Assembly: GCF_928381505.1 (NCBI RefSeq)
Contig: NZ_CAKMSJ010000004.1
Span: 270,638-334,637, forward strand
Reading direction: 5' to 3'
Length of the DNA: 64,000 nucleotides
Origin: Rothia endophytica
Lineage (GTDB): Bacteria > Actinomycetota > Actinomycetes > Actinomycetales > Micrococcaceae
A program made the position numbers and the translations under genes. Positions 1-8,484 of this stretch are shown one piece after another. How positions within the stretch are numbered: position 1 is the first letter of the stretch; each line of letters starts with the position of its first letter. Under the pieces are notes generated by a model. That model was not told where the DNA came from. It made no database searches and worked only from the letters and a program-made list of their open reading frames with translations.

Positions 1-177
1 GTGGCGAAAATGGAAGGCCGCAAAACCCGGTACGAAATCACCGATCCTCACCTCACCACCGCCCTGAGCGCCCTGGTTGACATGACGTTGGCCGTCGATG
101 ATCAAGTACCTTGCCTGGACTCTTCCTGCCCTGACTGCGCCACCAGCGCCGATCGAGAACACGAGGAGCAAGCATGA
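1..177 (+). CDS. ArsR/SmtB-family metal sensor, C-terminal part (CmtR-like)
   Basis: The window opens inside an open frame that ends in TGA at 175-177. The 58 visible residues read as the end of a winged-helix repressor: a beta-wing piece (GRKTRYEITD), then a helix with HLTTALSALVDMTLAVD, then a tail with three cysteines (VPCLDSSCPDC). CmtR-type Cd/Pb sensors place metal-binding cysteines in this C-terminal segment, so a cadmium/lead/zinc sensor is inferred. The stop overlaps the next ATG (ATGA), so it is translationally coupled to the efflux ATPase, which it probably represses. The DNA-binding half lies outside the window. Confidence 0.75.
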   Translation: MAKMEGRKTRYEITDPHLTTALSALVDMTLAVDDQVPCLDSSCPDCATSADREHEEQA

Positions 178-2114
178 GTTCCGCCTGCGGTTGCGACTCA
201 CCGGAACCCACCGAAGAATTCGAAGAGGAACTGCCCTGGTGGCGGGATTGGCATGTACTCGTCCCCATAGCCTCAGGCGTTTTCTTCCTCACTGGGCTCG
301 TCCTTGAATGGAGCACCCACGGCGAAAGCACCGCCATCGTGGCCTTGGTGCTGTTTTGGATCGGCCTGCTGCTAGGCGCTTTTACCTTTGTGCCCGGCGC
401 CCTGAGAAACCTGTTCACGAAACGGAAACTCGGCATTGGGCTGCTGATGACCATCAGCGCCACCGGTGCGGTCATCCTCGGCTATGTCGAGGAAGCCGCA
501 GCCCTGGCATTCCTGTATTCCATTGCCGAAGCCCTGGAAGACAAAGCCATGGACAGGGCACGCTCGGGCCTGCGCTCTTTGTTGAAGCTCGTCCCGGAAA
601 CGGCCACCGTCATCCGTGACGGCACACAGGTCGTGGTCAGTGCAGCAGAGATCAAGATTGGCGATGCCCTGCGCGTGAAGCCTGGTGAACGCTTGGCAAC
701 CGATGGCGTGGTCAGCCAAGGATCAAGCAGCTTAGACACCTCCGCTATCACGGGGGAATCAATTCCCGTGGAAGTAACCGTGGGTGACCAGGTTGCTGCT
801 GGTTCCATCAATTCATCCGGCGCTCTAGTAGTCACTGCAACGGCGAACGGCACGGACAACTCCCTGACCACGTTGGTGAGCCTAGTCGAGCAAGCCCAGT
901 CGGAACGTGGCGAACGGGCACGGCTCGCTGACCGCATTGCCCGCCCGCTGGTTCCCGGTGTCATCGTCCTGGCCGTACTGGTCGCTGTGCTTGGAGCGAT
1001 CTTCGGCGATCCCGAAACATGGATCACACGCGCACTGATCGTGCTGGTCGCAGCCTCGCCTTGCGCGATGGCCATCGCCGTTCCTGTCACCGTTGTTTCC
1101 GCCATCGGAGCTGCCAGCAAGTTCGGTGTCATCATCAAAAGCGGAGCAGCCTTCGAACGGCTTGGTTCCCTGCGCCGCATCGCGGTAGATAAAACTGGAA
1201 CACTCACACGCAATCAGCCAGTGGTCACGCAAGTCCAGACCGTTGATGATGCGACCCGCGAAGAGGTGCTCGCCGTTGCCGCCGCCCTGGAACAGCACAG
1301 CACCCACCCTCTAGCTACGGCCATCACCTCAGCAGTACCCGCGATCCCGGAGGCAACGGCGGTTAACGAAGAGCCAGGACACGGCATTACCGGCGTCCTG
1401 GATGGTGTTCAGGTCGGAGTCGGCAGTCCTCGATGGATTGCCCCAGGATCGCTTGCTTCCGCTGTTGAATCCATGGAAGCCTCCGGGCAAACCTGCGTCA
1501 TGGTCACTCGTGCAGAGCAGGTCATTGGCGTGATCGGCGTGCGCGATGAGCTACGCCCTGAAGCGGCCGAGGCAATTCGAGACCTGCATAACCAGGGAAT
1601 CGACCTGGTGATGCTCACCGGCGATAACTCCCGTACTGCCCACGCGCTGGCTTCAATCGCCGGCATTGACACCGTTCATGCCGAACTGCGACCTGAAGAC
1701 AAGGCCCGTGAAATCGCTTCGTCAGTGCAGCAGGTTCCTACAGGGATGATCGGTGACGGGATCAACGATGCCCCTGCCTTGGCTAGCGCTACCGTGGGGA
1801 TTGCGATGGGCGCTACCGGTGCCGATGCCGCCATAGAATCAGCCGATGTAGCCTTCACCGGCCACGATTTGAGACTGATTCCGCAAGCCTTGTCCCATGC
1901 CCGACGGGGCCGGGCGATCATGAATCAGAACATTGTCCTGTCAATGGCGATCATCGTTGTTCTGCTGCCCTTGGCTATTACCGGAGTGCTGGGATTGGCC
2001 GCGGTAGTGCTGGTTCACGAGGTCGCAGAAGTCATCGTGATTGCCAACGGACTTCGTGCTGCCCGCGTCCACCGCAAGCAGCTCACACAGCAGCCTGGCA
2101 GCGTCCTGCATTAG
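174..2114 (+). CDS. Heavy-metal efflux P1B-type ATPase (Cd/Zn/Co class)
   Basis: This 646-residue integral membrane pump exports divalent metal using ATP. Visible motifs are TGES at 193-196 (actuator domain), SPC at 295-297 (transmembrane metal site), DKTGT with the phosphorylated Asp339, an HP motif (STHPLA), and GDGINDAP at 527-534 (hinge). SPC in place of CPC, plus an HE pair in the last membrane helices (LVHEVAEV), fits the P1B-4 class, which moves Co, Zn or Cd rather than copper. There is no full N-terminal HMA domain; a short Cys-rich start (CGCD) may bind metal. The start overlaps the stop of the upstream sensor gene, as in cmtR-ctpG-type operons. The exact metal is inferred. Confidence 0.88.
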   Translation: MSSACGCDSPEPTEEFEEELPWWRDWHVLVPIASGVFFLTGLVLEWSTHGESTAIVALVLFWIGLLLGAFTFVPGALRNLFTKRKLGIGLLMTISATGAVILGYVEEAAALAFLYSIAEALEDKAMDRARSGLRSLLKLVPETATVIRDGTQVVVSAAEIKIGDALRVKPGERLATDGVVSQGSSSLDTSAITGESIPVEVTVGDQVAAGSINSSGALVVTATANGTDNSLTTLVSLVEQAQSERGERARLADRIARPLVPGVIVLAVLVAVLGAIFGDPETWITRALIVLVAASPCAMAIAVPVTVVSAIGAASKFGVIIKSGAAFERLGSLRRIAVDKTGTLTRNQPVVTQVQTVDDATREEVLAVAAALEQHSTHPLATAITSAVPAIPEATAVNEEPGHGITGVLDGVQVGVGSPRWIAPGSLASAVESMEASGQTCVMVTRAEQVIGVIGVRDELRPEAAEAIRDLHNQGIDLVMLTGDNSRTAHALASIAGIDTVHAELRPEDKAREIASSVQQVPTGMIGDGINDAPALASATVGIAMGATGADAAIESADVAFTGHDLRLIPQALSHARRGRAIMNQNIVLSMAIIVVLLPLAITGVLGLAAVVLVHEVAEVIVIANGLRAARVHRKQLTQQPGSVLH

Positions 2115-2430
2115 CGCTGGTTTCGTTGCTGTTGAAGGTAACGGGCACTATTTCCACCAGGAAATTAGCACCCCTCCTTCAACCATTTAGAACCAAGGTG
2201 AATCGTGCTGTGCGATGCGCCATTTTTAACGGTGATAAACCGACAATTGAAACTAACAGTCATACGCCGGGGATTCCCGGTTTTTGGTTGCTTGGTCAAG
2301 AACGGTCGTTTATGACACATTGAGCGACGGTGCTCAAAAGTAGGCTCATGGAGCTGACTTTATGTGTCAAAAGTCTGTTTCAATACTAGATTGTCTCACA
2401 ACCTATAAGACGCGGGCGGATGAGGCTATG
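2115..2430. other. Gene-free junction with recombination-site-like repeats
   Basis: No convincing gene is seen here; a 65-residue ORF in it has no recognisable features. The stretch separates the Cd/Zn-type efflux unit from the copper cassette. An 8-bp inverted pair occurs (TGACACAT at 2313-2320 and ATGTGTCA at 2362-2369), with further TGTCTCA and TGCTCAAAAG motifs nearby. The spacing recalls serine-resolvase target sites, but no resolvase gene is present, so this is only a suggestion. Confidence 0.3.
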
Positions 2431-2627
2431 AGGAAAAGCCCGGCGGGACAACCCCCGGGCACATCTACTAGCCAGTGACCATCACGATGGTCGCCGAGAA
2501 GAGCGGAAAAGGCCGCCTGGGAGTCAAAGCGCGGCAGACACAACCAATCAATGCTGCCCTGCCGGCAGACCAGGGCGGCCGTGTGAGTATCGGACAATAA
2601 TGCGTAGTCCCCCAAGGGTCTGGACAC
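2403..2627 (-). pseudogene. Truncated N-terminus of a GH15 glucoamylase/trehalase-like protein
   Basis: The first ~58 residues contain [27 protein letters not shown] and AFSALLGD. These are the conserved opening of actinobacterial glycoside hydrolase 15 proteins (glucoamylase/trehalase-like, ~600 residues). After about position 2460 the similarity stops and the frame runs through a terminator hairpin to a stop. Only the extreme 5' end of the gene survives, so it cannot encode an enzyme. It begins at GTG with a GGAAAG-type ribosome site. It is probably a leftover from the donor replicon next to the copper genes. Confidence 0.6.
2431..2462 (-). terminator. Rho-independent terminator at end of the copper operon
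   Basis: Read on the minus strand, GCCCGGGGG, a short loop and CCCGCCGGGC form a GC-rich hairpin followed by TTTTCC. It lies downstream of the minus-strand copper genes and the glycosidase fragment. Confidence 0.6.
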
Positions 2628-2795
2628 AGGAGCTTTCCCCTTTCCTCAGTGGTGCGCCCAGAGGGAGAAGAAACATCCACCCCGGTGCACCCGCTGCGGT
2701 GACAACGACCCATCGCCCGCAGCAGGTGGCAATCGTCACGGTTATCCCTCTTTTTCAGTTTCCTGTCCTCGGGATCAGAAAAAGACGGGCACCTG

Positions 2796-3458
2796 TCATA
2801 GGTCAGTGAGCATCTGCTGCATCTGGGCGATCTCGGCCTCCTGATCTTCAATGACCTGCTCAGCCAGAGCGATGGCCTGCGGGTTCTGGCCATCAGTGAC
2901 CTCATCGCGGGCCATATCGACCGCGCCCTCATGATGGGCGGTCATCTGCTCCAGGTAGAGGCGGGCAGCCTCGGTGCCCTGGGCTTCCTCAAGGGCTGTT
3001 ATGTCCTCCTGGCTCATCATCCCGCTCATCCCGCCATGGTCCATCTCACCCATATCACCGGTGACCGGCTGCTGGTCCCAGCCCTCGAGCATGGCGTTCA
3101 TCCGGTCAATCTCCGGTCCCTGGGCGTCAATAACCCCCTGGGTAAACTCCACGACCTGGGCGGGGATACCCTCCTTGGCCAGGAGCGTCTCACTCATCTC
3201 CACGGCTTGCTGGTGATGGGGGATCATCATCTGGGCAAACATGATGTCCGCGTCGTTGTGATCGGCGGAGATCTCCCCGTCCGCCTCAGTCGTCGCCGTG
3301 GTGGTCTCGGTCGTCTCAGGGATAGTCGTCGCAGTGCTGGTGGCAGAGGTGGTGGCAGAGGTGGTGGCAGAGGTGGTGGCGTCGGTGGCCTCACCGCAGG
3401 CGGCCAGCGCCAGGGTGGAGGCCACGGCGAGAGTGGAAAGAACAAGGGTGCGCTTCAT
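2796..3458 (-). CDS. DUF305 lipoprotein, copper-cassette member
   Basis: This is a 220-residue secreted lipoprotein. The ATG at 3458 is chosen because AAAGG lies at good distance upstream; an earlier in-frame start exists 21 bases before. A signal peptide ends in LALAAC (lipobox). A Thr/Ser-rich linker follows (repeated ATTS units, about residues 27-60) and then a DUF305 domain with two His-rich motifs, MMIPHHQQAVEM and MTAHHEGAVDMA. Between them is a Met/His stretch (GEMDHGGMSGMM) typical of copper-handling proteins. DUF305 proteins are ferritin-like four-helix bundles often found in copper clusters. It is last in the minus-strand copB operon. A role in extracellular Cu binding is inferred. 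Confidence 0.8.
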   Translation of the reverse strand: MKRTLVLSTLAVASTLALAACGEATDATTSATTSATTSATSTATTIPETTETTTATTEADGEISADHNDADIMFAQMMIPHHQQAVEMSETLLAKEGIPAQVVEFTQGVIDAQGPEIDRMNAMLEGWDQQPVTGDMGEMDHGGMSGMMSQEDITALEEAQGTEAARLYLEQMTAHHEGAVDMARDEVTDGQNPQAIALAEQVIEDQEAEIAQMQQMLTDL

Positions 3459-3506
3459 GGTGGAGCCTTTCAGGGTCATATGGGGGCAGCGGAGAGAAGT
3501 GGTGGA

Positions 3507-5741
3507 TTAGTGGACGGCGGTGGATGCCGGAGTAGGCGTGGTGTGTTCCTCCTTCGGACTGGTGGGAGCCAGGTGGGTCGGGTCCAGGTCGATCCGGCGT
3601 AGCAGCTGGGCGTTGAGGGCGACGATAATCGTGGACAGGGACATCAAGATGGCGGCGGCCGCCGGGGGAAGCAGAATGCCGATAGGGGTGAGCACACCGG
3701 CGGCCAGGGGCACGGCCACGATGTTGTAACCGGACGCCCAGATGAGGTTCTGGATCATCTTGCGGTAGCTGGCCTGCGAGAGCTCAATCATCGACAACAC
3801 TGCCCGGGGATCGTCACTGGCCAGGACCACTCCGGCGGATTCCATCGCCACATCCGTGCCGGCCCCGATGGCGATGCCGACCTCGGCGCGGGCCAGGGCC
3901 GGGGCGTCGTTGACACCGTCGCCGACCATGGCCACGCTCAGGCCACGCTCCTGTAACTGGGTGACCTTGGTGTCCTTGTCCTGGGGCAGGACCTCGGCGA
4001 AGACCTCATCGATCCCCAGGTCCTGGCCAACCGCCTGGGCCACCTGCTGCGCGTCACCGGTGATCATCGCGACCTTCACCCCGCGGTCCTGCAGGGCTTT
4101 CACGGCGGCGCGGGATTCGGGGCGGATCTTGTCCTCGACGGCCACCGCACCGATGATCTGACCGTCGCGGACAATATGGAGCACACCGGCCCCGCGCCCG
4201 GTCCAGGCGCTGGTGGTGTCGGTGAGCTCGGCCGGGGTGGTGAGGTTGAACTCGCGCAGCATGTTCGGCCCGCCCACGAGGATCTCAGCGCCATCGACAG
4301 TGGCCCGGACCCCCCGGCCGGAGGCGGCGCTGAAACCAGTTGCACGGATTTGCCGACGGGAGGCCTCGGGATGGGCGGCCGCGGCCGCCACGATGGCGCG
4401 GGCCACGGGGTGCTCGCTGTCGGCCTCCGCGGCGGCGGCCAGGGCCAGCAGCTCGCCCTCGGTGACGCCGACAGCTGCCGCGACACCGGTGACCGCGTGC
4501 TCACCCTTGGTCAGGGTGCCGGTTTTGTCGAAGAGCACCACGTCGATGGTGCGCATCCGCTCGAGCGCCATCCGGTCCTTGATGAGCACCCCGGATTTCG
4601 CGGCACGCTCGGTGGAGATCGCAATGACCAGCGGAATCGCCAGGCCCAGGGCGTGCGGACAGGCGATGACCAGCACCGTGACCGTGCGCACCACGGCATC
4701 GTCCGGGCTGCCGATGATGGTCCACACCACCGCGGTGATCAGAGCGGAGATCAGCGCGAACCAGAACAACAACGCCGCCGCCCGATCCGCCAGGGCCTGG
4801 GCCCGGGAGGAGGACTCCTGGGCGTCGGCAACCATGCGTTGGATCCCGGCCAGGGTGGTGTCCCCGCCGGTAGCCTCCACCCGGATGCGGACGGTGTTGT
4901 CGGTGGCCACGGTACCGGCGACCACCTTGTCACCGGTGTCGCGGAAGACGGGACGGGATTCGCCGGTGATCATCGCCTCATCGAATTCGGCGGCTCCGTC
5001 GAGGATGGTTCCGTCGGCCGGCACCCGGGCACCGGCCCTTACCAGCACGACGTCGTCGACGACCAGCTCGGAGATGGCCACGGTGCGGGTGGTCCCGTCG
5101 ATGACTTTCTCGGCCTCATCCGGCAGCAGGGCAGCCAGCGCGTCAAGCGCGGAGGACGCGGCCCCGAGAGCGCGCATCTCCAGCCAGTGGCCCAGCAGCA
5201 TGATGGTCACCAGCAGGGCCAGCTCCCACCAGAAGTCCAGGTCAAAACCGCCCAGCCCCAGAGTGGTGACCCAGGAGGCGACAAACGCCACGGTGATGGC
5301 CATGGCAATCAGGAGCATCATCCCGGGTTGGCGGGATTTCAGTTCCGTCCATCCGCCCTTGAGGAAAGGCGTTCCGCCGTAGACGAAGATAATCGTGCCC
5401 AGTACTGGGGGGATCCAGGTGGATCCGGGGAATGCCGGGAGGTGGTAGCCGAGCAGGTGGGCGACCATGGGGCTGAAAATAACGACGGGAATGGACAGAA
5501 TCAGCGACCACCAGAAGCGGTCCCGAAACATTGCGGTGCTGTGCCCGGCGTGTTCGCCGTGACCATGAACGTGGTGGTCTTCGTCCAGGACGGAGTGCGG
5601 GTGATCGTGGGGCATCGCCTGGCCGTGGGTGTCGACATCTGCGTGGTGTTCGTGGCCGGCACGATCCGGGTGGTGGGTGTGGTCTGTTTCCGGAGCGGGG
5701 TGATCACCATGGTGATCGCCGGAATGGTGGGGAGTGCTCAT
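3507..5741 (-). CDS. copB: Copper-exporting P1B-3 ATPase CopB
   Basis: This 744-residue membrane pump expels copper. The His-rich N-terminus (HH, HDHP, HHVHGHGEH over the first ~70 residues) replaces an HMA domain. Motifs are TGES in the actuator domain, CPH at 361-363 in the transmembrane site, DKTGT with phospho-acceptor Asp405, HP (SEHPVA), and GDGVNDAP. CPH with a His-rich tail defines the CopB class, which differs from CopA (CPC). The start at 5741 is preferred over one six codons upstream because GGAAGG lies 6 bases before it. It is followed after 48 bases by the DUF305 gene and preceded by a copper chaperone gene, forming one operon downstream of a CsoR-like operator. Confidence 0.92.
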   Translation of the reverse strand: MSTPHHSGDHHGDHPAPETDHTHHPDRAGHEHHADVDTHGQAMPHDHPHSVLDEDHHVHGHGEHAGHSTAMFRDRFWWSLILSIPVVIFSPMVAHLLGYHLPAFPGSTWIPPVLGTIIFVYGGTPFLKGGWTELKSRQPGMMLLIAMAITVAFVASWVTTLGLGGFDLDFWWELALLVTIMLLGHWLEMRALGAASSALDALAALLPDEAEKVIDGTTRTVAISELVVDDVVLVRAGARVPADGTILDGAAEFDEAMITGESRPVFRDTGDKVVAGTVATDNTVRIRVEATGGDTTLAGIQRMVADAQESSSRAQALADRAAALLFWFALISALITAVVWTIIGSPDDAVVRTVTVLVIACPHALGLAIPLVIAISTERAAKSGVLIKDRMALERMRTIDVVLFDKTGTLTKGEHAVTGVAAAVGVTEGELLALAAAAEADSEHPVARAIVAAAAAHPEASRRQIRATGFSAASGRGVRATVDGAEILVGGPNMLREFNLTTPAELTDTTSAWTGRGAGVLHIVRDGQIIGAVAVEDKIRPESRAAVKALQDRGVKVAMITGDAQQVAQAVGQDLGIDEVFAEVLPQDKDTKVTQLQERGLSVAMVGDGVNDAPALARAEVGIAIGAGTDVAMESAGVVLASDDPRAVLSMIELSQASYRKMIQNLIWASGYNIVAVPLAAGVLTPIGILLPPAAAAILMSLSTIIVALNAQLLRRIDLDPTHLAPTSPKEEHTTPTPASTAVH

Positions 5742-5792
5742 TACGTTCCTTCCGCTCAACCCGGTCGGGGTTGAGATGATGGGTAAAACTGA

Positions 5793-6119
5793 TCAGGATA
5801 AGACGGTGTAGCCGGCCTCCTCGATGGCCCGGCGAACCATCTCCGGAGGTACGACACCGGTGACCGTGACGGTGGAAACACCACCAGCAGCGAGATCAAC
5901 CTGGACGTCGTCGACCTGGGGAAGGGCCTGAAGGGCCTGGGTCACGCTTTTCGCGCAGTGCCCGCAGGTCAGGCCGGTGACCTGGTAGCTAGGGGAGGAC
6001 CCTCCTACTGACGAGTCGCTGGCGGCAGGGATGGAGGCGGTGTCGGCACGTGAGGCAGGTCCGCAACAGCTGCAGCTGTGGGAGGCTATCGGCAAGAGGC
6101 GGGGCGGGGAGGTGATCAT
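5793..6119 (-). CDS. Heavy-metal-associated (HMA) copper chaperone
   Basis: This 108-residue protein has a CopZ-like ferredoxin fold. The C-terminal ~65 residues hold the metal motif GLTCGHC (CxxC) and a typical HMA ending (AIEEAGYTVLS). The N-terminal extension has a second cysteine cluster (CSCCGP) and a low-complexity Ser/Pro linker, longer than a minimal CopZ (~70 residues). It probably hands Cu(I) to the CopB pump encoded just downstream. The ATG at 6119 has AGGAG seven bases upstream. Its promoter region contains the palindromic operator at 6169-6187. Confidence 0.85.
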   Translation of the reverse strand: MITSPPRLLPIASHSCSCCGPASRADTASIPAASDSSVGGSSPSYQVTGLTCGHCAKSVTQALQALPQVDDVQVDLAAGGVSTVTVTGVVPPEMVRRAIEEAGYTVLS

Positions 6120-6168
6120 GGGAAAGCTCCTACGGGTCGGTGGGATGCGGCGATGCTACTCTCTAGCA

Positions 6169-6187
6169 TATACCCCAAGGGGGTATA
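6169..6187. promoter_or_regulatory. CsoR-like copper operator
   Basis: TATACCCC-AAG-GGGGTATA is a perfect 8+3+8 inverted repeat with the C/G tracts typical of CsoR/RcnR-family operators. It sits 50 bases upstream of the HMA chaperone gene and so probably controls chaperone-copB-DUF305. No csoR gene is visible in the window, so the repressor would have to be supplied elsewhere. Confidence 0.65.
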
Positions 6188-6234
6188 TTTGGAAGGGGGT
6201 GGAGGGCACGGCCCTCACGCGGGGCAGGGTGCGG

Positions 6235-7362
6235 TCACCGAGCAGCCTCCTCACTGTCGGGAGGGGACAGCGGGAGGCGGAGGGCAAACACCGCTCCGCG
6301 ACCGGGTCCGGGGGAGGTGGCGGTGAGAGTGCCGCCGTGGGCCTCGATCAATGCCTTGGAGATGGTCAGACCGATACCGGCCCCGCCGTTGTCCCGGCTG
6401 CGGGCGGCATCCCCCCGGTAGAAGCGTTCGAAGATGTGTCCGAGCTGGCCAGGTGGGATGCCCTCGCCGTCATCGGCGACGTGGATGAGCGCGGTGGACG
6501 CCCCCTGTCGGTGGACGCTGATCCGGACCTGCCCGCCGGCCGGGGTGTGCCGTAGCGCGTTCGACAGGAGATTGCTCATCACCTGGCCGAAGCGTTGCCG
6601 GTCCACGATCACCCGGGCGGTGTCCGTAATGGTCTCGACCTGTAAATCGACGCCTTTGTCAGCATAAGCTTCCCCCGCGGCAGCAGCGGCGGTATGGAGC
6701 AGATCCCCGAGCCCTTCCTCCGCCAGGTCCAAATCGATCCGGTGTTCCTGGGCCCGGGAGACATCGTCAATGTCTTCCATCAACCGGGCCAGGCGGGCGA
6801 GTTGGTCAGCCATGATCGTGTGGGTGGCATTATTCCAGTCCACAACCCCGTCCTGGAGACCATCGAGGTAGACCGTGAGCACCGATAAGGGGGTGCCCAT
6901 TTCGTGGGCCAGATCAGAGAGCATCTGGCGGCGGACCTGTTCGGTGTGTTCCAGCCGGTCGGCCATGGTGTTGAAGGCATGCGCCAGGGTGGTGACCTCG
7001 GGGCCTGCTTCTCCGGCGGGCACGCGGATACGGTAGTTGCCGGCCGTCAGGCTGGTAGCGGCGCGGGTGAGATTCTGCAGGGGGGTGCGCAGGCGACGCG
7101 ATAACCACAGGCTGGCCAGCAGGGCGCTGATCAAGGCGGTGGGCAGGGCGACGGCCAGGGTGATCAGGTTGGCGTCCCGGTAGGCCTGCTCGGCATGGAA
7201 CAGCTCCAGCGAGGGGTCCTCCTGGCCGGTCATCAACATATGATCATGGAACAGGGTCGGGCCCACCATCGTGGCCACGGCCGCGGCCACCAGCAGGCTC
7301 ATCACCACGACCAACACCTGGGCGGCCAGGAAGCGGAAGGTCAGGCCGGGTCCGTGATTCAT
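6235..7362 (-). CDS. copS: Copper-sensing membrane histidine kinase CopS
   Basis: This 375-residue two-component sensor has a first membrane helix at about residues 7-30, an extracytoplasmic loop of ~35 residues and a second helix around residues 65-88. A HAMP linker follows (RRLRTPLQNLTRAA). The HisKA box is LAHEMGTPLS with phospho-acceptor His153, and the ATPase domain has N (LLSNALRH) and G (DDGEGIP, GAGIGLTISK) boxes. The small sensor loop includes HDHMLMTGQ, which could bind copper. The start overlaps the stop of copR by ATGA, so the pair is co-translated. It would phosphorylate CopR when periplasm-side copper is high. Confidence 0.87.
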   Translation of the reverse strand: MNHGPGLTFRFLAAQVLVVVMSLLVAAAVATMVGPTLFHDHMLMTGQEDPSLELFHAEQAYRDANLITLAVALPTALISALLASLWLSRRLRTPLQNLTRAATSLTAGNYRIRVPAGEAGPEVTTLAHAFNTMADRLEHTEQVRRQMLSDLAHEMGTPLSVLTVYLDGLQDGVVDWNNATHTIMADQLARLARLMEDIDDVSRAQEHRIDLDLAEEGLGDLLHTAAAAAGEAYADKGVDLQVETITDTARVIVDRQRFGQVMSNLLSNALRHTPAGGQVRISVHRQGASTALIHVADDGEGIPPGQLGHIFERFYRGDAARSRDNGGAGIGLTISKALIEAHGGTLTATSPGPGRGAVFALRLPLSPPDSEEAAR

Positions 7363-8081
7363 GGCTGCCCCACCCGGTAGCCCACGCCACGCACGGTGTC
7401 GATAAACCCCCGGCCCCGGGTGTCGGTGCCGAGCTTGCGACGCAAGTTGCCGATGTGGACATCGACGATGCGTTCATCACCGACCCAGGTGGTGTCCCAG
7501 ACCTCGGTGACCAGGTCGTGGCGGGTCAGCACCTGGCCGGGGCGCAGGGCCAGGGCAACCAGCAGCTCGAACTCCGTGCGGGTGAGCTCCACGGTCGTCT
7601 CCCCCACCCGCACCTGATGGGCGACGCGGTCAAGGATGAGGTCACCAACGATCAAGGGGGTGGTCACCTGCGGTGGGGTGATGCTGGTGCGCGGGCGGCG
7701 CAGCACCGCATGCACCCGGGTCACCAGTTCCCGGATGCTAAAAGGTTTGGTGATGTAGTCATCCGCCCCCAGGGTCAAACCGCTGATCTTGTCGTCCTCG
7801 CTGCCACGCGCGGTGAGCATGAGGATGTAGCAGTCCGAGAAGGTGCGGATCCGTCGGCACACCTCCAGGCCGTCGAGTTCGGGTAGCCCCAGATCTAGCA
7901 CCACAACATCGGGGGAAAAGCGACGGGCCTCGTCTAAGGCCTGGGTGCCGGTGTGTGCCTGGCGGGTATCGAAGCCGGCCCGGATGAGGTAGGAGGCCAC
8001 CATCTGAGCCAGGGGTTGTTCATCATCGACGACCAGCACCCGCCCCGGGGGCGTGGCGGTGGTCGGTGTGCGGTCATCCAT
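7359..8081 (-). CDS. copR: OmpR-family copper response regulator CopR
   Basis: This is a 240-residue regulator with an N-terminal receiver domain (VLVVDDE acidic pocket, phospho-acceptor Asp63 in LDLGLPELDG, Lys in ITKPFS) and a C-terminal winged helix (TRTEFELLVALALRPG, VDVHIGNLRRKLG, VRGVGYRVG). The ATG at 8081 is chosen; an upstream TTG at 8117 would add 12 residues lacking any domain match. It overlaps copS by four bases. The divergent intergenic region holds a CopR box at 8140-8159, so it likely autoregulates and activates the cueP-oxidase genes. Confidence 0.88.
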   Translation of the reverse strand: MDDRTPTTATPPGRVLVVDDEQPLAQMVASYLIRAGFDTRQAHTGTQALDEARRFSPDVVVLDLGLPELDGLEVCRRIRTFSDCYILMLTARGSEDDKISGLTLGADDYITKPFSIRELVTRVHAVLRRPRTSITPPQVTTPLIVGDLILDRVAHQVRVGETTVELTRTEFELLVALALRPGQVLTRHDLVTEVWDTTWVGDERIVDVHIGNLRRKLGTDTRGRGFIDTVRGVGYRVGQP

Positions 8082-8484
8082 ACACCCCAGTATCGCTCCG
8101 GCCAGGGGGAATACCAACCTCGCTCAGTGCCCGGCGGGGAAATCTTCATCAAATCTTCAAACATCACCCTTCGACCGCCGTCACCCCTGTGCCCCACCCC
8201 GGGCCGGCGGCATCGCCTCCCCTGGTCGGTTCAGCAGGCGCCACCAGGGATTTCACTGCCTGCACCGCATACCCGGGGCGGGTAGAAGGACATCGCCCAC
8301 GGCTGTGGGGTGGTGTCCCGGTGGTGACCCAGCCCACCGAATTCACCCCCTTTTCGCCCTGTTATAGTGCTGTGAGCAAGGTTTTTGATTTCTAGTCCGT
8401 CAGGCACCCGTGCTAGAAAAAGGTATGGCATCGACCTTGAGGCGGTGTCTTCTCACGGTCTTACCACGATCCAAGGAGATTGAC
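8082..8484. other. Divergent regulatory region between copR and cueP
   Basis: This 400-base stretch has no gene. It contains the CopR box near the copR side. A TATAGT hexamer near 8361-8366 could be the -10 of the rightward cueP transcript; a clear -35 is not evident. Nothing else was recognised. Confidence 0.5.
8140..8159 (-). promoter_or_regulatory. CopR box
   Basis: On the minus strand the sequence is TGAAGATTT-GA-TGAAGATTT, two exact 9-bp direct repeats one helical turn apart. It matches, as I recall it, the tandem CopR-binding motif described for Corynebacterium glutamicum. The position between copR and the rightward copper genes fits control of both. Confidence 0.8.

Noticed and set aside
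2126..2323. 65-residue ORF after the metal ATPase
   Set aside because: No ribosome site, no similarity, and it spans repeat-like sequence.
4176..5774. 532-residue plus-strand ORF opposite copB
   Set aside because: It is an antisense shadow of a GC-rich real gene; copB has all motifs and the plus frame is low-complexity Gly/Arg/His.
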